Positions 1 through 9,384 of a DNA stretch of 47,634 bases are shown here, piece by piece. The position numbers and the translations under genes are program-made. The stretch comes from JAAYJR01 sp964563975 (GTDB lineage Bacteria; Bacteroidota; Bacteroidia; Bacteroidales; Prolixibacteraceae), in contig CAZLZJ010000011.1 in the NCBI GenBank assembly GCA_964563975.1, forward strand, positions 1-47,634, in the 5' to 3' direction. Under the pieces are notes generated by a model. That model had not been told where the DNA came from. It saw only the letters and a list, made by a program, of their open reading frames with translations, and ran no database searches. Each line of letters starts with the position of its first letter. The first letter of the stretch is position 1.

Positions 1-124
1 TATTGCTTAAGCGGGGAAAGCAATAGTATTATTAAAAGGCTTGTAAAACAAGGTGTTTTCATCAATTTTATAAGTAAAATTAAAATTCAACCATTTAAAT
101 CCGTTTGCTTTAGCAAATTCGGTC

Positions 125-3100
125 TTAATTCAACCCGTCAAATATACTTTTCTCCTTTTCCGGCACCTCCACATAAGATTTTACCAAGTGCAGTGGGGTG
201 TGTCTTACAAAGTGTATTCCCTGACTTTGAAAACATCTGAGGGCGCGATTAGCCCACTCTTTTACGGTTTCTCCATGGCCTTCGAGAGGCAGGTCGATAA
301 TTGATTGATATTCATATGTAGCCGGAAAGGCAGGTGTTGCATAAGTATATAGTTTTTTTGGACTATATGGCTTAAGTCCCAGCCGGGTAAGCTCAGGATA
401 GAGATCCGGCTCTCCTGAATCGTAGAAAGCCATGAATCCTGATCTGCCGGCAATCTTATGTCCGGGCTTGTCATATTCGCCATAAATGGGATCATGAGTA
501 ATTACAACATCCGGTCTGTAAGCTCTGATTGCAGCAACCATATGACGCTTTACCTCTTCATATCCTTTCCAGAGTCTCAGGTTAATATGAAAACTTGTAG
601 CTCCGCTGTTTCCCGTGTCAAATTCATCAAAATGCATAGTTGTTTTTACACCCATTAGATGATGACTCCGGTCACATTCATAATCATAATACTCCCCTTT
701 ATACTCATTGGAATGAGTATCCCTCGTAATATGCACTGCTGCAATATCTTTATTTTCTATTTTACTTAACCAGGTCATTAAAAACCCGTGCTGTATCGGA
801 CTGTCATCCCCATGTGCCGTAAAAATCAGCAAATCAACATTTTTTTCTATACCGTTAACTTTTTGCCATGTTTTTGCATTATCAGAAGTTTTAAGAATAT
901 TTCCCCTTGAACCTGCAATAAAACCTTTTCCTTTATTATCAAACCATGCACTATTGAGCCGGTCACTATTTGGTACCTTCAGAAGGCTCCAGCTCTCTCC
1001 GCCATTATCTGTTTTTAAAATTCTTGTTCCCAATCCGCCGACTGCATAACCGGTATTTTCATTAATAAAGAAAATCTTTCGTAAATCCATCAGCTCTCTG
1101 ATCTTTTCATCAAACTCTGTTGCACGAGGTTCCCATGTTTCTCCTCTGTCTTCTGAAATCAGAATAGTTCCGTTTTGGCCGGCAATCCATCCCTTATCAC
1201 CAACAAAAGTGATATCTCTGTAAAATGATTTGAAGTCATAAAACTCTCTGTCAGCTTCAGCATCTATCTTTTGCCACGACAATCCGCCATCTGTTGTTTT
1301 CAGGACGGTTTCCGACTCGCCTGTCAGGAATCCGTTGTTTTTATCAAAAAAGTATATGCCATTAAGCCATTTAATAGTTCCTGTTGCAGGAATATGGCTC
1401 CACAGTTTTCCTCCATTTTCGGTTCGCAGCAGTACTCCGGCTTCACCAACTGCCCATCCATGATTATTGTCGGTAAAAAAGATGCCAAAAAGATATGTTC
1501 CCCGGCTTGCAAATTGTATTTCCCATGTTTCTCCGCCGTCTGACGTGTGTAATATTATCCCGTCACCACCTCTTTCGTCATGGCTCATAGTTTCATTAGT
1601 TTCAGCGCTTCTGATTCTTCCCCCGGCAATCCAACCCTCTTTTTCATTAATAAAAAACAATTTTGAAAGGCTGCTGTCAGTTAGTTTTTTGCACTTTTTC
1701 CATGAGTTACCTCCGTCATTAGTCGTAAGGATTAGTCCCATTGCTCCAACTGCAAACCCTTTTTGTTCATTAACGAAACATAGATCATGAACAGGATAGT
1801 TATCGTTAGGCAGATCGGGTGAGTTATCAGTCAGCCACTTTTCTTCTGCTATGCCTGTCTCCTGATCCAATATATCCATTTCCAGCCCGGCTTTTTTAAA
1901 GTCACCGGACCTGATCCCTTCTTTGATCGATTTAATCTTTTTATTGAACGATTTTAACTCTTCAGTGGTAATATTTTGCAGGGCTTTTATATTATTTTCC
2001 AGCTCATTTGTATTACGTTCAAGAGTATTTTTGATATACCTGTCATAGTTTATATTAACTGAATTTACAATGCCGGTTTTATCAGGATTTTTTTCATCTT
2101 TCAGAGTAGGGTACCATGCTTGTATTTTTGAAAAGCCTTCAATAGTATTTCCATCTTCAAATGGTATATTGTAAAAGAGGTTTATTCTCCACTTACTACT
2201 GCAATTATATGGAATGTAAAGGCTGTTCAAAGGGATGGTAAGTTCAACTCCCCAGTTGTTGTCTGTTTTAAATATATCATATTGAATTGCAGGATTCCAG
2301 GTCTTATCAGGTTTTCCATGTGAGTCATATCTCATGACTGTATGCTTTCCCGTAAAATCTATTGTAAGAAAGTAAAAATCCTGATGAACAGCATCTCCTT
2401 TTTCGGTGCTTGGTTGAAAAGTGATCCAAAATGACTTAACAGTCTCAAGCGACAAATCTCTGTATATGCCGTCCAACCCCCGAACCTGGCTTTTCATTCC
2501 CCTGCCGTCATTATTGCCGTCTGTTTCTACTTCTTCTTCAGGGAAAGGGTCGGGTGATTCAAGCAGAAGATAAATATTGTTATTGTCATAGCCGAACCTT
2601 GCACCTGCGCATTTCTCTTTGAGCAATTCGGTTGTCTTATTATCATATGACAACTCCATTACAGAACATTGATCCCAAACCGGGTCGCGCCTGTTGTTTT
2701 TCTTTGGTGGAGTTGTCAGCTTTGCAGCTTTAGAAAAGGGTTTCTCAATATTTTTCAGACTTGGAATTATATCCGGCCAGAAATCTTCTCTGGGCCAGTA
2801 ATAGCCAACCATGCGGGGATTTCTGACTTTTATGTTTTGAACAACAGATATCCCTGTCATTGACGAGCTTATTGTATTTGTAGCTGCTTTGGCCCTATTG
2901 AATGTAAGAACCCATGTCCATCCCGGATCGGAGTATATGTCAAGGTCAGAAAAAGGGATAGCCATTTCAACTATATAGCCATTATTGCTTTTTATAGTTT
3001 TAACAATACTGTTTGAGTTCCAGTTGGTAAAAAAATAGCCGTTATGATATGGGTCATAATAAGCATCCCAAAGTGATCCGGCAGGATTTACCGCAATTGA

Positions 3101-3534
3101 AAATGAGTATTCCCTGGCATATTCAATAGAGTCGGGAATGACAGGTTTCAGGTTAACCTGAATATAATCGTCGCCATACAGGGCACTGTCATTTTTCATA
3201 ATATTAGCCCGTGGAGAAGACCCGTTATCAATTTTCCAGAATAAATATATATTCTCTTTATCGCTTAAGATATTCACTGTTACATCATTATCCGGTGTAC
3301 GGTCTTTTGTGTAAAATCTGTTAATAACCTGTGATTCTTTCCAGATATCTTCTTTCATTTTTCCATCAATTGTAATATTCAACAGATCATCGGGTCTGAA
3401 TTGTTCCTGCCGAAGCTCTTTTCCGGGTGATATTTGAGCTGATATATAGTTTTTGTGGTAAAAAGATTTAGCAATTATAAATTGAATTTTATCCTTGCCG
3501 ATTAAAGTATAAGAGACGGCTGATGTTAAAAGTA
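125..3534 (-). CDS. CBM9-like / YCF48 propeller / PIG-L deacetylase fusion, 5' end lost in gap
   Basis: A secreted multidomain protein of more than 1,100 residues. From an internal TTG at 3382, residues 1-210 and about 225-430 look like two CBM9-type carbohydrate-binding domains, as in DOMON/CBM9 proteins. A charged helical stretch follows at about 445-510. Seven YCF48/BNR-like repeats (variants of GxxGxILxTxDGGxxW) then fill about 525-840. The last 240 residues are a PIG-L/LmbE-type zinc deacetylase with AHGDDS in place of the usual AHPDDE and a later THDPxxxEYDKPGH motif, so the zinc-binding His/Asp residues are kept. PIG-L enzymes remove acetyl groups from GlcNAc-type substrates; the substrate here is unknown. 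The reading frame stays open for 50 more codons upstream of 3382, up to the N gap at 3535, with no ATG, so the true start and probably a signal peptide lie in the gap. Stop is TAA at 125-127. The domain calls are firm in kind but approximate in borders. Confidence 0.85.
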
Positions 3535-3634
3535 NNNNNNNNNNNNNNNNNNNNNNNNNNNNNNNNNNNNNNNNNNNNNNNNNNNNNNNNNNNNNNNNNN
3601 NNNNNNNNNNNNNNNNNNNNNNNNNNNNNNNNNN
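3535..3634. other. Assembly gap (100 N)
   Basis: A run of exactly 100 N, the usual placeholder for a scaffold gap of unknown size. The flanks show no shared sequence. The left flank is inside the open frame of the PIG-L fusion; the right flank lies 9 bases beyond the stop codon of the Gfo/Idh/MocA gene. Missing sequence must at least hold the start of the fusion gene. Confidence 0.98.
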
Positions 3635-3643
3635 CTTCTGTTT

Positions 3644-5053
3644 TTAAACATCTTCAGGCACTACGTATGGGTGGCGGTATCTGCGGGTCAGCATGGTATC
3701 AGCTTCCGGATCACCGGCAAATTTTTCATACTCTCCCATAAATTTTATTTCTCTTTCCAGGCGGTAAGATATATTTGCCAATAAGGGGAGGGCGGAAGAG
3801 TAGAACCCTTCTCTTATATCGCTGAAAAGAATCTCTTTTTTATTTGAACGGATAGCTTCAATAAAATTTGTAAAGTGGTTATCCTTTTGAGTGGTTTTTA
3901 TTGTTTTTGATCCTGTAAATGGTGTTTTCTCTCTTCTGCGGAATGCATTCCAGTTATTTCCATATATTTCTAACCACCCTTCGGAACCGAAAAATAAATT
4001 GCCAACTTCCTGGCCTTCGCTACCTTCATGATTAGTATAGCGACCTCTTGCTTCAAATTCTATAATAGACCCGTCGTTATATTTGAATACTGCATGTTGT
4101 GTATTTGGTGTTTCCTGTGAAGTCATGTCATGACCATATGTTTCAACATCGCCATAAACCATTGTACCCGGAGTTTTTTCTTCCGGTTTTCCACTCTCCT
4201 TTCGAAATCCGTATAACCCGCCTGTAGAATAAATTGAAACAGGATGTTCATTTTTTTGCAATCCCCATCTGGCTATATCCAGTTGGTGCGGACCTGTATT
4301 GCCTGTATCCCCGTTACCTGTATCCCAGTACCAATGCCAGCAATAATGTCCTCTTTTTTCATTATACGGCCTCCATGGTGCCGGCCCCAGCCAGCGGTCA
4401 TAATGCAGGGTAGCAGGCGGTTCGCCGTCTTTAGAGATACCATATGAATCGCGTGCTTTAAAACAGAGCGCGCGGGCCATGAAAAGCTCTCCGATTCCGC
4501 CTTTATGTAAAAACTTTATTGCTTCTATTATATTTGCAGAGGATCTGTTATTGAGTCCTACCTGCATTATTCTGTCGTATTTACGTGCAGCTTCGATCAT
4601 TTTGCGGCCTTCCCGGATATTGTGGGAAACAGGTTTCTCAACATATACATGTTTACCTGCCTGGCAGGCCCAGATTGTTGCCAGGGCATGCCAATGGTTA
4701 GGAGTAACAATTGAAACTGCATCAATATCTTTATCATCAAAAACTTTAAGCATATCCCATTCGGTAACCGGTCTTTGACCCGTTTTTTCATAAATTGTTT
4801 TTGAGCGCGATTCAAACAACTCTTCATCTGCATCACAAATTGTTTTTATCACTACATTATGGCTATTCTTAATACTGCACCAGCTATTGATATGTACCAG
4901 GCCCTGGTTACGTATACCAATAACTGCAAGGTTGATGCGTTCATTTGAACCAATGATTGATGCATAGGATTTTGCACTAAATCCCATTCCGCCGATTGTA
5001 ATGCCTGTTGCACCCAAAAGGCTGTTTTTTATAAATTCTCTTCTTTCAGTCAT
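3644..5053 (-). CDS. Tat-exported Gfo/Idh/MocA family oxidoreductase
   Basis: A 469-residue NAD(P)-dependent sugar oxidoreductase-type protein. The N-terminus has a twin-arginine signal (RREFIK followed by a hydrophobic run to about residue 31), so it is expected to be folded in the cytoplasm with its cofactor and exported. A Rossmann segment follows (INLAVIGIRNQG), then the family hallmark EKP in HVYVEKPVSH, and the GNGDTGNTGPHQLDIARW segment common in the secreted Bacteroidota branch of this family. That branch includes GH109-like glycosidases using an NAD-dependent mechanism, but I cannot assign a substrate. Start is ATG at 5051-5053. The gene sits upstream of the PIG-L fusion on the same strand, separated by the gap, so an operon is possible. 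Complete at both ends. Confidence 0.88.
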   Translation of the reverse strand: MTERREFIKNSLLGATGITIGGMGFSAKSYASIIGSNERINLAVIGIRNQGLVHINSWCSIKNSHNVVIKTICDADEELFESRSKTIYEKTGQRPVTEWDMLKVFDDKDIDAVSIVTPNHWHALATIWACQAGKHVYVEKPVSHNIREGRKMIEAARKYDRIMQVGLNNRSSANIIEAIKFLHKGGIGELFMARALCFKARDSYGISKDGEPPATLHYDRWLGPAPWRPYNEKRGHYCWHWYWDTGNGDTGNTGPHQLDIARWGLQKNEHPVSIYSTGGLYGFRKESGKPEEKTPGTMVYGDVETYGHDMTSQETPNTQHAVFKYNDGSIIEFEARGRYTNHEGSEGQEVGNLFFGSEGWLEIYGNNWNAFRRREKTPFTGSKTIKTTQKDNHFTNFIEAIRSNKKEILFSDIREGFYSSALPLLANISYRLEREIKFMGEYEKFAGDPEADTMLTRRYRHPYVVPEDV

Positions 5054-5188
5054 TTTGTTGATTTCTTGGTAATGATCAAATGTATATAATTTTGGTTACA
5101 CTGCCTCATTTTAGAAAAAAAATAGTCATTTAAATTGAGCCGGGGTGTCATCAGATATATTGTTAAAATGTGTTAAATAGCTAAAGTA

Positions 5189-5221
5189 TTGTTTTAAGTA
5201 AGGGTGAAATTTATATTTTTG
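5189..5221 (+). promoter_or_regulatory. Putative Bacteroidota-type promoter of the ABC operon
   Basis: TATTTTTG at 5214-5221 matches the Bacteroidota -7 consensus TAnnTTTG, with a TTG at 5189-5191 about 22 bases upstream as a possible -33 element. Transcription would begin near 5228, about 20 bases before the ATG at 5248. The motif is short and the region AT-rich, so this is tentative. Confidence 0.35.
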
Positions 5222-5247
5222 AATTCCCGGATAAACAAACAAAAAAA

Positions 5248-6177
5248 ATGGATATAGTTGTTGATGGTATTACTAAATCATATGGACAGCAGAATGCTGT
5301 TGATAACCTGAGCTTTCGTGTTAAAACTGGTGAGGTTTTAGGATTCCTGGGGCCAAATGGTGCCGGCAAAACCACAACTATGAAAGCTATTACCGGCTTT
5401 TTGGTACCCAATAAAGGGGATATATGGGTTGGTGGTATATCGGTAAATCTTAATCCCGGTGAAGTGAAGAAGCATATAGGTTATCTTCCTGAGCATAATC
5501 CTCTTTATCACGATATGCCGGTTATTGATTTTTTAGGGTTTACTGCAGCACTTCAGGGAGTTAAGAAAGCAGATATTGAAAACCGGGTAGCAGAGATGGT
5601 ACAGGTTTGTGGTTTAAAATCTGAAAAACATAAAAAAATCAGAGAACTTTCAAAAGGTTTTCGTCAACGGGTAGGCCTTGCGCAAGCTCTTATACATGGT
5701 CCGGAAGTGCTTATTCTGGATGAGCCTACAACCGGGCTTGACCCAAACCAGATTGTGGAGATAAGAGAATTGATCAGGAAAATAGGAAGGGAAAAGACAG
5801 TTATACTGAGCTCACATATATTGGCAGAAGTTGAGGCTACCTGCGACAGGATATTGATCATTCATAACGGAAAGATTGTTGCCAATGGTACGGCAGAAGA
5901 GCTGAGAAGACAGGCACAGGGTAATGAATATCTCAGAGTGGAACTGGTAAATCCGGAAAGGAATGAAGCTTTTGAGGCATTGAGGGCACTCCCTACGGTT
6001 GAAATGGTTGATTTTTCAGAACGTGACAGTGCGCTGTTTGAAGTTCACTCCCGGCAGGGTGAAAATTCTGCCAAACATATTTTTGACCTTTGTGTAAGTA
6101 AAGGATGGTATATAAAACAACTTACTCCGGTAGAAACAAAATTAGAAGATATTTTCAGGGAAGTAACAAAAAATTGA
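5248..6177 (+). CDS. gldA: GldA-like ABC transporter ATP-binding protein
   Basis: A 309-residue cytoplasmic ATPase subunit of an ABC-2 type exporter. The Walker A motif GPNGAGKTT is at residues 35-43, the signature LSKGFRQRVGLAQAL begins near 134, Walker B VLILDEPTTGLDP follows near 153, and the switch His is in SSHILAE near 187. The last 90 residues form the C-terminal extension typical of GldA-like ATPases. The next three genes (ABC-2 permease, GldG-like protein, DUF4340 protein) follow within 7 to 24 bases and make up the rest of the complex. In Flavobacterium GldA/F/G are needed for gliding, but homologous operons are widespread in non-gliding bacteria, so a gliding role should not be assumed. 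The gene symbol is by homology type only. Confidence 0.9.
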   Translation: MDIVVDGITKSYGQQNAVDNLSFRVKTGEVLGFLGPNGAGKTTTMKAITGFLVPNKGDIWVGGISVNLNPGEVKKHIGYLPEHNPLYHDMPVIDFLGFTAALQGVKKADIENRVAEMVQVCGLKSEKHKKIRELSKGFRQRVGLAQALIHGPEVLILDEPTTGLDPNQIVEIRELIRKIGREKTVILSSHILAEVEATCDRILIIHNGKIVANGTAEELRRQAQGNEYLRVELVNPERNEAFEALRALPTVEMVDFSERDSALFEVHSRQGENSAKHIFDLCVSKGWYIKQLTPVETKLEDIFREVTKN

Positions 6178-6184
6178 AATTGAC

Positions 6185-6907
6185 ATGGAACAGATTTGGA
6201 TGATAACCCGGCGTGAACTGCAGTCTATTTTTGATTCATTGATTGCCTATATCATGATAGTTGTATTTCTTGCTTTAAGTGGTTTATTTACGTGGCTGTA
6301 TGGCTCAGATGTATTTTATGTTAATCAGGCAAGTCTCCACTCTTTTTTCTCAATTGCATACTGGACTCTCTTCTTTTTTATTCCTGCCCTGACAATGAAA
6401 CAGATAGCAGAGGAAACCAGAAGTGGTACCATTGAGTTGCTGCTTACAAAACCTGTGTCTGAATGGCAAGTGCTTTGGGGAAAATTTTTTGCTACGCTTA
6501 TTCTTATTGTTATAGCACTGGGATTAACTTTTCCGTATTATATTACGGTATGGTCTCTCGGTCCGGTAGATCATGGTGCCGTGTGGACCGGATATCTTGG
6601 ATTATTGCTGATGAGTGCGGCATATATAAGTGTGGGATTATTTGCAAGCAGCCTGACAAAAAATCAAATTGTAGCTTTTTTGCTGGCTCTGTTTTCAGGA
6701 ATATTTTTTCATATGATTTTTGGTTTCCTGGCAGCTAATATGTCAGGACTTCCTGCAGCGATTTTTAGTTATCTTAGTCTTTCGACTCACTATGATGCTA
6801 TCACCAGAGGTGTTATTGACACTAAAGACCTCATATATTTTCTCTCAATAATATTTATGGGAATTTTAAGCGCAGAAGCAATACTGGTTAAACGAACCGT
6901 AAGTTAA
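6185..6907 (+). CDS. gldF: GldF-like ABC-2 permease
   Basis: A 240-residue integral membrane subunit with about six hydrophobic segments. Between the first two, the EETRSGTIELLLTKPVS segment is a hallmark of ABC-2 permeases of the GldF/NosY type. It begins 7 bases after the ATPase gene, so translation is probably coupled, and is followed 11 bases later by the GldG-like gene. It is expected to pair with the 5248-6177 ATPase in the inner membrane. The transported substrate is not evident. Confidence 0.88.
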   Translation: MEQIWMITRRELQSIFDSLIAYIMIVVFLALSGLFTWLYGSDVFYVNQASLHSFFSIAYWTLFFFIPALTMKQIAEETRSGTIELLLTKPVSEWQVLWGKFFATLILIVIALGLTFPYYITVWSLGPVDHGAVWTGYLGLLLMSAAYISVGLFASSLTKNQIVAFLLALFSGIFFHMIFGFLAANMSGLPAAIFSYLSLSTHYDAITRGVIDTKDLIYFLSIIFMGILSAEAILVKRTVS

Positions 6908-6918
6908 ATGATCTGGTT

Positions 6919-8436
6919 ATGAATCGAAAAAATTCAATTGTTTTATATATTTTGTTGATAGCAGGAATTATGGTTTTATTGAATATTCTTGCAATTCGCT
7001 TTTTTTTCCGTTTTGACCTGACAGAAGATAAACGGTATACACTGAATAGTGCCACAAAAGATATATTGAAAAACTTAGACGATCCGGTTACTGTATCGGC
7101 CTATTTTTCAGAAGGCCTTCCTCCGAATATTGATAAAGCCAGGCGTGACTTCAAAGAGCTTTTGTCTGAGTTTGAGACCCTTTCGCGGGGTAATGTGGTT
7201 TATGAGTTTATTAACCCGAATAAAGACCAGGCAGTTGAACAAGAAGCTATTCAAAATGGAATATCGCCTGTTGTGATCACTGTCAGAGAAAAAGATCAAT
7301 CCGTACAAAAAAAGGCTTTCCTTGGAGCAATCCTTAAATATAGAGAAAAGACAGAAGTTATACCTTTTGTTCAGCCCGGCTCTGCAATGGAGTATTCAAT
7401 TGCTTCAGGAATAAAAAAGTTAACTCTTGATGAAAAGAATCTTGTCGGATTTATACAGGGACATGGAGAACCATCTACATATATGATGCAGCAGGCTATG
7501 CAGTCAATTAATATACTTAATGAGGCGGAAGGGGTCAATCTGACTGATTCAACTTACCTGCCAAAATATAAAACGTTAGCCCTCATAGCTCCAACTGATT
7601 CGATTCCGGAAGAGCATTTTAAAATGCTTGACGAATATCTGGGGGGTGGTGGAAATATGGTTGTTGCCATTAACAGGGTAGATGGCGATCTGAATCAGGG
7701 GATGGGCATGGATATTAATACCGGTCTTGAAGAGTGGCTGGCTGAAAAAGGAGTTGAAGTTGAAAACAGTTTTATTGTGGATGCAAACTGTGGTGCTGTA
7801 AGTGTTGTGCAACAACAGGGTATGTTTTCGTTTACCACCCAGATTGATTTTCCATATCTTCCTGTTTTTAATACCTTTAATGAGCATCCCGTAACATCCG
7901 GGCTTGAAACTGTCATTATGCAATTTGCAAGTCCGGTTATCTACACAGGAGATTCATCTCTTACGTTTACCCCATTGGTTTTTAGCTCTGAAAAATCAGG
8001 AACCCAGGGAGTTCCTCTGTTTTTTAATATTGAAAAAAAATGGGGCGATAATGATTTCCCAATGAAAGGCATTGTGGCTGCCGGTGTTCTTGAAGGTAAT
8101 ATTGCCGGTGCTAACCATGCAAAAATGGTTATAATAGGTGACGGAGATTTTGCAATAAACGGACAAGGGCAACAGGCACAACAGCTGTCGCCCGATAATG
8201 TCAATCTTCTTGCAAATTCAATCGACTGGCTGTCGGATGATACAGGGCTTATTGAATTACGGACCCGGGGAATTACATCGCGACTGTTAAATCATGTTGA
8301 GGATGGGAAAAAGAATTTTCTTAAATGGTTGAATGTATTATTGCCTGTTATATTAATAATTATGTACGGGGTGCTTAGAAGTCAGCAAAACCGGATTAAA
8401 CGTGAGAAACGAAGGTTGGAACATTATAACCGATAA
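6919..8436 (+). CDS. gldG: GldG-like ABC transporter auxiliary protein
   Basis: A 505-residue protein with an N-terminal membrane anchor (about residues 8-28), a large extracytoplasmic region and a second membrane segment near residues 465-485 followed by a basic tail. The segment FDLTEDKRYTLNSATK directly after the first anchor is characteristic of the GldG/ABC-type uncharacterised transport family, as is FIQGHGEPS near residue 178. It lies between the ABC-2 permease and a DUF4340 gene, the standard order for this operon type. In Flavobacterium GldG is a component of the GldFG transporter; what it carries is unknown. ATG at 6919 is 11 bases after the previous stop. Confidence 0.87.
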   Translation: MNRKNSIVLYILLIAGIMVLLNILAIRFFFRFDLTEDKRYTLNSATKDILKNLDDPVTVSAYFSEGLPPNIDKARRDFKELLSEFETLSRGNVVYEFINPNKDQAVEQEAIQNGISPVVITVREKDQSVQKKAFLGAILKYREKTEVIPFVQPGSAMEYSIASGIKKLTLDEKNLVGFIQGHGEPSTYMMQQAMQSINILNEAEGVNLTDSTYLPKYKTLALIAPTDSIPEEHFKMLDEYLGGGGNMVVAINRVDGDLNQGMGMDINTGLEEWLAEKGVEVENSFIVDANCGAVSVVQQQGMFSFTTQIDFPYLPVFNTFNEHPVTSGLETVIMQFASPVIYTGDSSLTFTPLVFSSEKSGTQGVPLFFNIEKKWGDNDFPMKGIVAAGVLEGNIAGANHAKMVIIGDGDFAINGQGQQAQQLSPDNVNLLANSIDWLSDDTGLIELRTRGITSRLLNHVEDGKKNFLKWLNVLLPVILIIMYGVLRSQQNRIKREKRRLEHYNR

Positions 8437-8460
8437 AATGTGATTTTAAATTGAAGAACC

Positions 8461-9384
8461 ATGTATCGAAAATTAAATATTAAAATTCTGGCGTTAATTT
8501 TCTCTTTTTTGCTTATTGTGGTTTTATTTATAGAGTTGGCCGATTCCCGTAAAGGAGGCCGCACTTTCAGGGATGATCTTGTTAATGTTAACCTTGAGGA
8601 GGTAACCTCATTGGAGATCAGTCCGAAAGTGGAAAGAGGCAGTACAATAAAGTTGATTAAGGAGAATGACATTTGGTTTGCCGGGATGAACAATAGAAGA
8701 TATAGAGCAGATCAGTCACTGCCAACAACCCTGATAAGAGAGCTGAATGAGATGAAGCCTGAAAGTGTGGTTGCTACCGGTGAGGAGAAACAGGCACAAT
8801 ATGAGGTTACCGATACTCTTGGCACAAGAGTTAAACTCTTTGGCGGAAACAGTATTCTTACAGACCTGATAATTGGTAAGTTCAGCTTTTCACAGCCTAA
8901 AAAAATGACCTCTTATGTCAGACTTAAAGGTGATAAAGTGATTTATGGTATTAACGGAATGCTGGGGATGTCGTTTAACAGAAATCTGGATTCCTTTAGA
9001 GACAGGACTGTTATCAAATCAAATAAAGCAGATTGGAGCAGGCTGACATTTAGTTATCCGGCTGATAGTTCATTTACTCTGCAGAAAGTTGCAGATGAGT
9101 GGACTGTTAATGGGCAACCTGCTGATTCTGCATCTGTAGCCGGTTACTTTGATTCAATCCGGAATCTTAGCGATAGCCGGTTTGCCGAATCGGATACTGA
9201 TATTACTGTAACTCACAGTCTTTTAATCGAAGGGGATAATAATTTGGAAAAAGTTGAAATTACCGGTTATCACAACAGTGATGGTAACTTTTGGATTGAA
9301 AGTAATCAAAATAAGGGAAATATATTTGAGAGTAGAGAGCTGGCTGAAAAGATTTTCATTTCATCTTCGACTTTTTTAAAGTGA
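8461..9384 (+). CDS. DUF4340 domain-containing protein
   Basis: A 307-residue protein with a single N-terminal membrane anchor (about residues 8-26) and an extracytoplasmic remainder made of repeated beta-rich units (for example WSRLTFSYPADSSFTLQK and ADEWTVNGQPADSASVAGYFD), as in DUF4340 proteins encoded next to GldG-like genes. It is the last gene of the ABC operon, 24 bases after the GldG-like gene, and presumably works with it in the envelope. Its 3' end overlaps the convergent CPBP protease gene by 29 bases (9356-9384), so neither gene can have a conventional terminator between them. No catalytic motif is visible. Confidence 0.8.
   Translation: MYRKLNIKILALIFSFLLIVVLFIELADSRKGGRTFRDDLVNVNLEEVTSLEISPKVERGSTIKLIKENDIWFAGMNNRRYRADQSLPTTLIRELNEMKPESVVATGEEKQAQYEVTDTLGTRVKLFGGNSILTDLIIGKFSFSQPKKMTSYVRLKGDKVIYGINGMLGMSFNRNLDSFRDRTVIKSNKADWSRLTFSYPADSSFTLQKVADEWTVNGQPADSASVAGYFDSIRNLSDSRFAESDTDITVTHSLLIEGDNNLEKVEITGYHNSDGNFWIESNQNKGNIFESRELAEKIFISSSTFLK

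Noticed and set aside
1..25. Hairpin TATTGCTT/AAGCAATA with a 9-base loop at the very left edge.
   Set aside because: It could be a terminator, but it lies at the window edge with no visible T-run on either strand, so it cannot be judged.
7..129. Minus-strand frame open from a TGA just upstream to a TAA at 7-9, about 38 codons, starting within the stop region of the PIG-L fusion gene, which might suggest a frameshifted C-terminal extension.
   Set aside because: It has no start codon of its own, the fusion already ends in a normal PIG-L tail, and an open stretch of this length is expected by chance in three frames.
3523..3741. Open frame through the first N gap on the plus strand.
   Set aside because: Its middle is unknown sequence and its right part is the antisense of the Gfo/Idh/MocA gene.
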